This document shows positions 63,693-64,000 of a DNA stretch of 64,000 nt, one piece after another. The first letter of the stretch is position 1. Every line of letters starts with the position of its first letter. The position numbers and the translations under genes were made by a program. A model generated the notes under the pieces. That model searched no databases and was not told the DNA's origin. It worked only from the letters and a program-made list of their open reading frames with translations. The DNA lies in contig NZ_SOAZ01000004.1 in the NCBI RefSeq assembly GCF_004364155.1, positions 117,264-181,263 of the forward strand. The letters run 5' to 3'. This DNA is from Fonticella tunisiensis (GTDB lineage Bacteria; Bacillota; Clostridia; Clostridiales; Caloramatoraceae).

Positions 63693-63884
63693 TTGGTGAT
63701 ACAGAGGATAGGCCTTCGGCTTTTTCCGTATGATTTTGTTGAAAGGTATGATTCAAAGCTTATTTATAATGAAGTTCAAAGGGAATTTGCCTTTCTGAAG
63801 TTTGATGTTGTAAATGATATATATGAACAGTATTGCTATTATACCTGTGGACGATATTTGGAAAACATGGCAAAAATTCTTTAG
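63693..63884 (+). CDS. Short reading frame, uncertain
   Basis: 63 codons, no good ribosome-binding site. The sequence (LRLFPYDFVERYDSKLIY...) is not recognised and could be a remnant of a longer gene. The remaining 63.9-64.0 kb shows no feature I can support. Confidence 0.25.
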   Translation: MVIQRIGLRLFPYDFVERYDSKLIYNEVQREFAFLKFDVVNDIYEQYCYYTCGRYLENMAKIL

Positions 63885-64000
63885 AATAATAACTGGTAGA
63901 AAAATCTTAAATTGCAATATTAAATGCAACACCCCGTGAAAAAATCATGTAGAATAGGGTTAGTGTAAACCATACTTAACCTTAAGCCCATCTTAATTAC

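Overview
This window looks like chromosome from a low-GC, endospore-forming, strictly anaerobic member of the Clostridia. Pointers to this are the YyaC spore protein, the DUF1659/DUF2922/YvrJ small proteins, a SAM-I riboswitch on metK, long-form HPF with an upstream ncRNA, NfnAB, a glycyl radical enzyme, and an H-NOX/chemoreceptor fusion close to the one described from Caldanaerobacter (Thermoanaerobacter) tengcongensis. A Caloramator-like thermophile is possible, but that is inference from gene content. Layout: 0-2.2 kb holds the end of fabZ, yyaC and a partly duplicated tRNA Val-Thr-Tyr cassette in which one Thr copy has decayed. 2.4-7.6 kb holds a membrane glycan-type protein, a YkvA protein, SAM-riboswitch metK and DUF1659/DUF2922. 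7.9-12 kb has a KimA-like permease, a histidine phosphatase, a split two-subunit permease and a tiny YvrJ gene. 12-17.3 kb is a LexA-box-controlled run: a possible ComK-like protein, RecD2, a ComFA homologue that has lost its ATPase motifs, and ComFC. It is followed by a structured ncRNA (raiA motif), a DnaA-box array, hpf, secA and a frameshifted prfB. 22.8-34.6 kb has a GNAT enzyme, an M28 peptidase, a second DnaA-box cluster, an unknown helical protein, corA with a leader-peptide/attenuator-like upstream region, a GGDEF protein, an MpsC-family protein, tex, an amidohydrolase, a Crp-family regulator and FMN-riboswitch ribU. 34.8-43.2 kb has the H-NOX chemoreceptor, a Rex-box-controlled alcohol dehydrogenase, nfnAB, tsaE-tsaB-rimI and a CBS/ACT protein. 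44.4-53.4 kb is a sugar module: PRD regulator, fructose-type PTS EIIA/EIIC/EIIB, fructose-6-phosphate-aldolase-like enzyme, glycyl radical enzyme with its activase, and a DeoR regulator. It matches the E. coli frw/pflDC/talC gene set and is best explained as radical-based catabolism of 1,5-anhydroglucitol or a similar anhydro-sugar. 54.4-60.3 kb is a two-component system with an FtsX-type ABC transporter. 61.5-63.5 kb holds two SatD-family genes and a DUF3307 membrane protein. A dispersed, modular, MITE-like repeat (about twelve copies or fragments) occurs in intergenic DNA across the whole window, often within a few bases of stop codons. The most unusual items are the ATPase-dead ComFA in an SOS-controlled competence-type operon, the repeat family, the two DnaA-box clusters, the corA leader, and the SatD/DUF3307 unit, whose SatD domain carries motifs resembling nucleotide cyclases.
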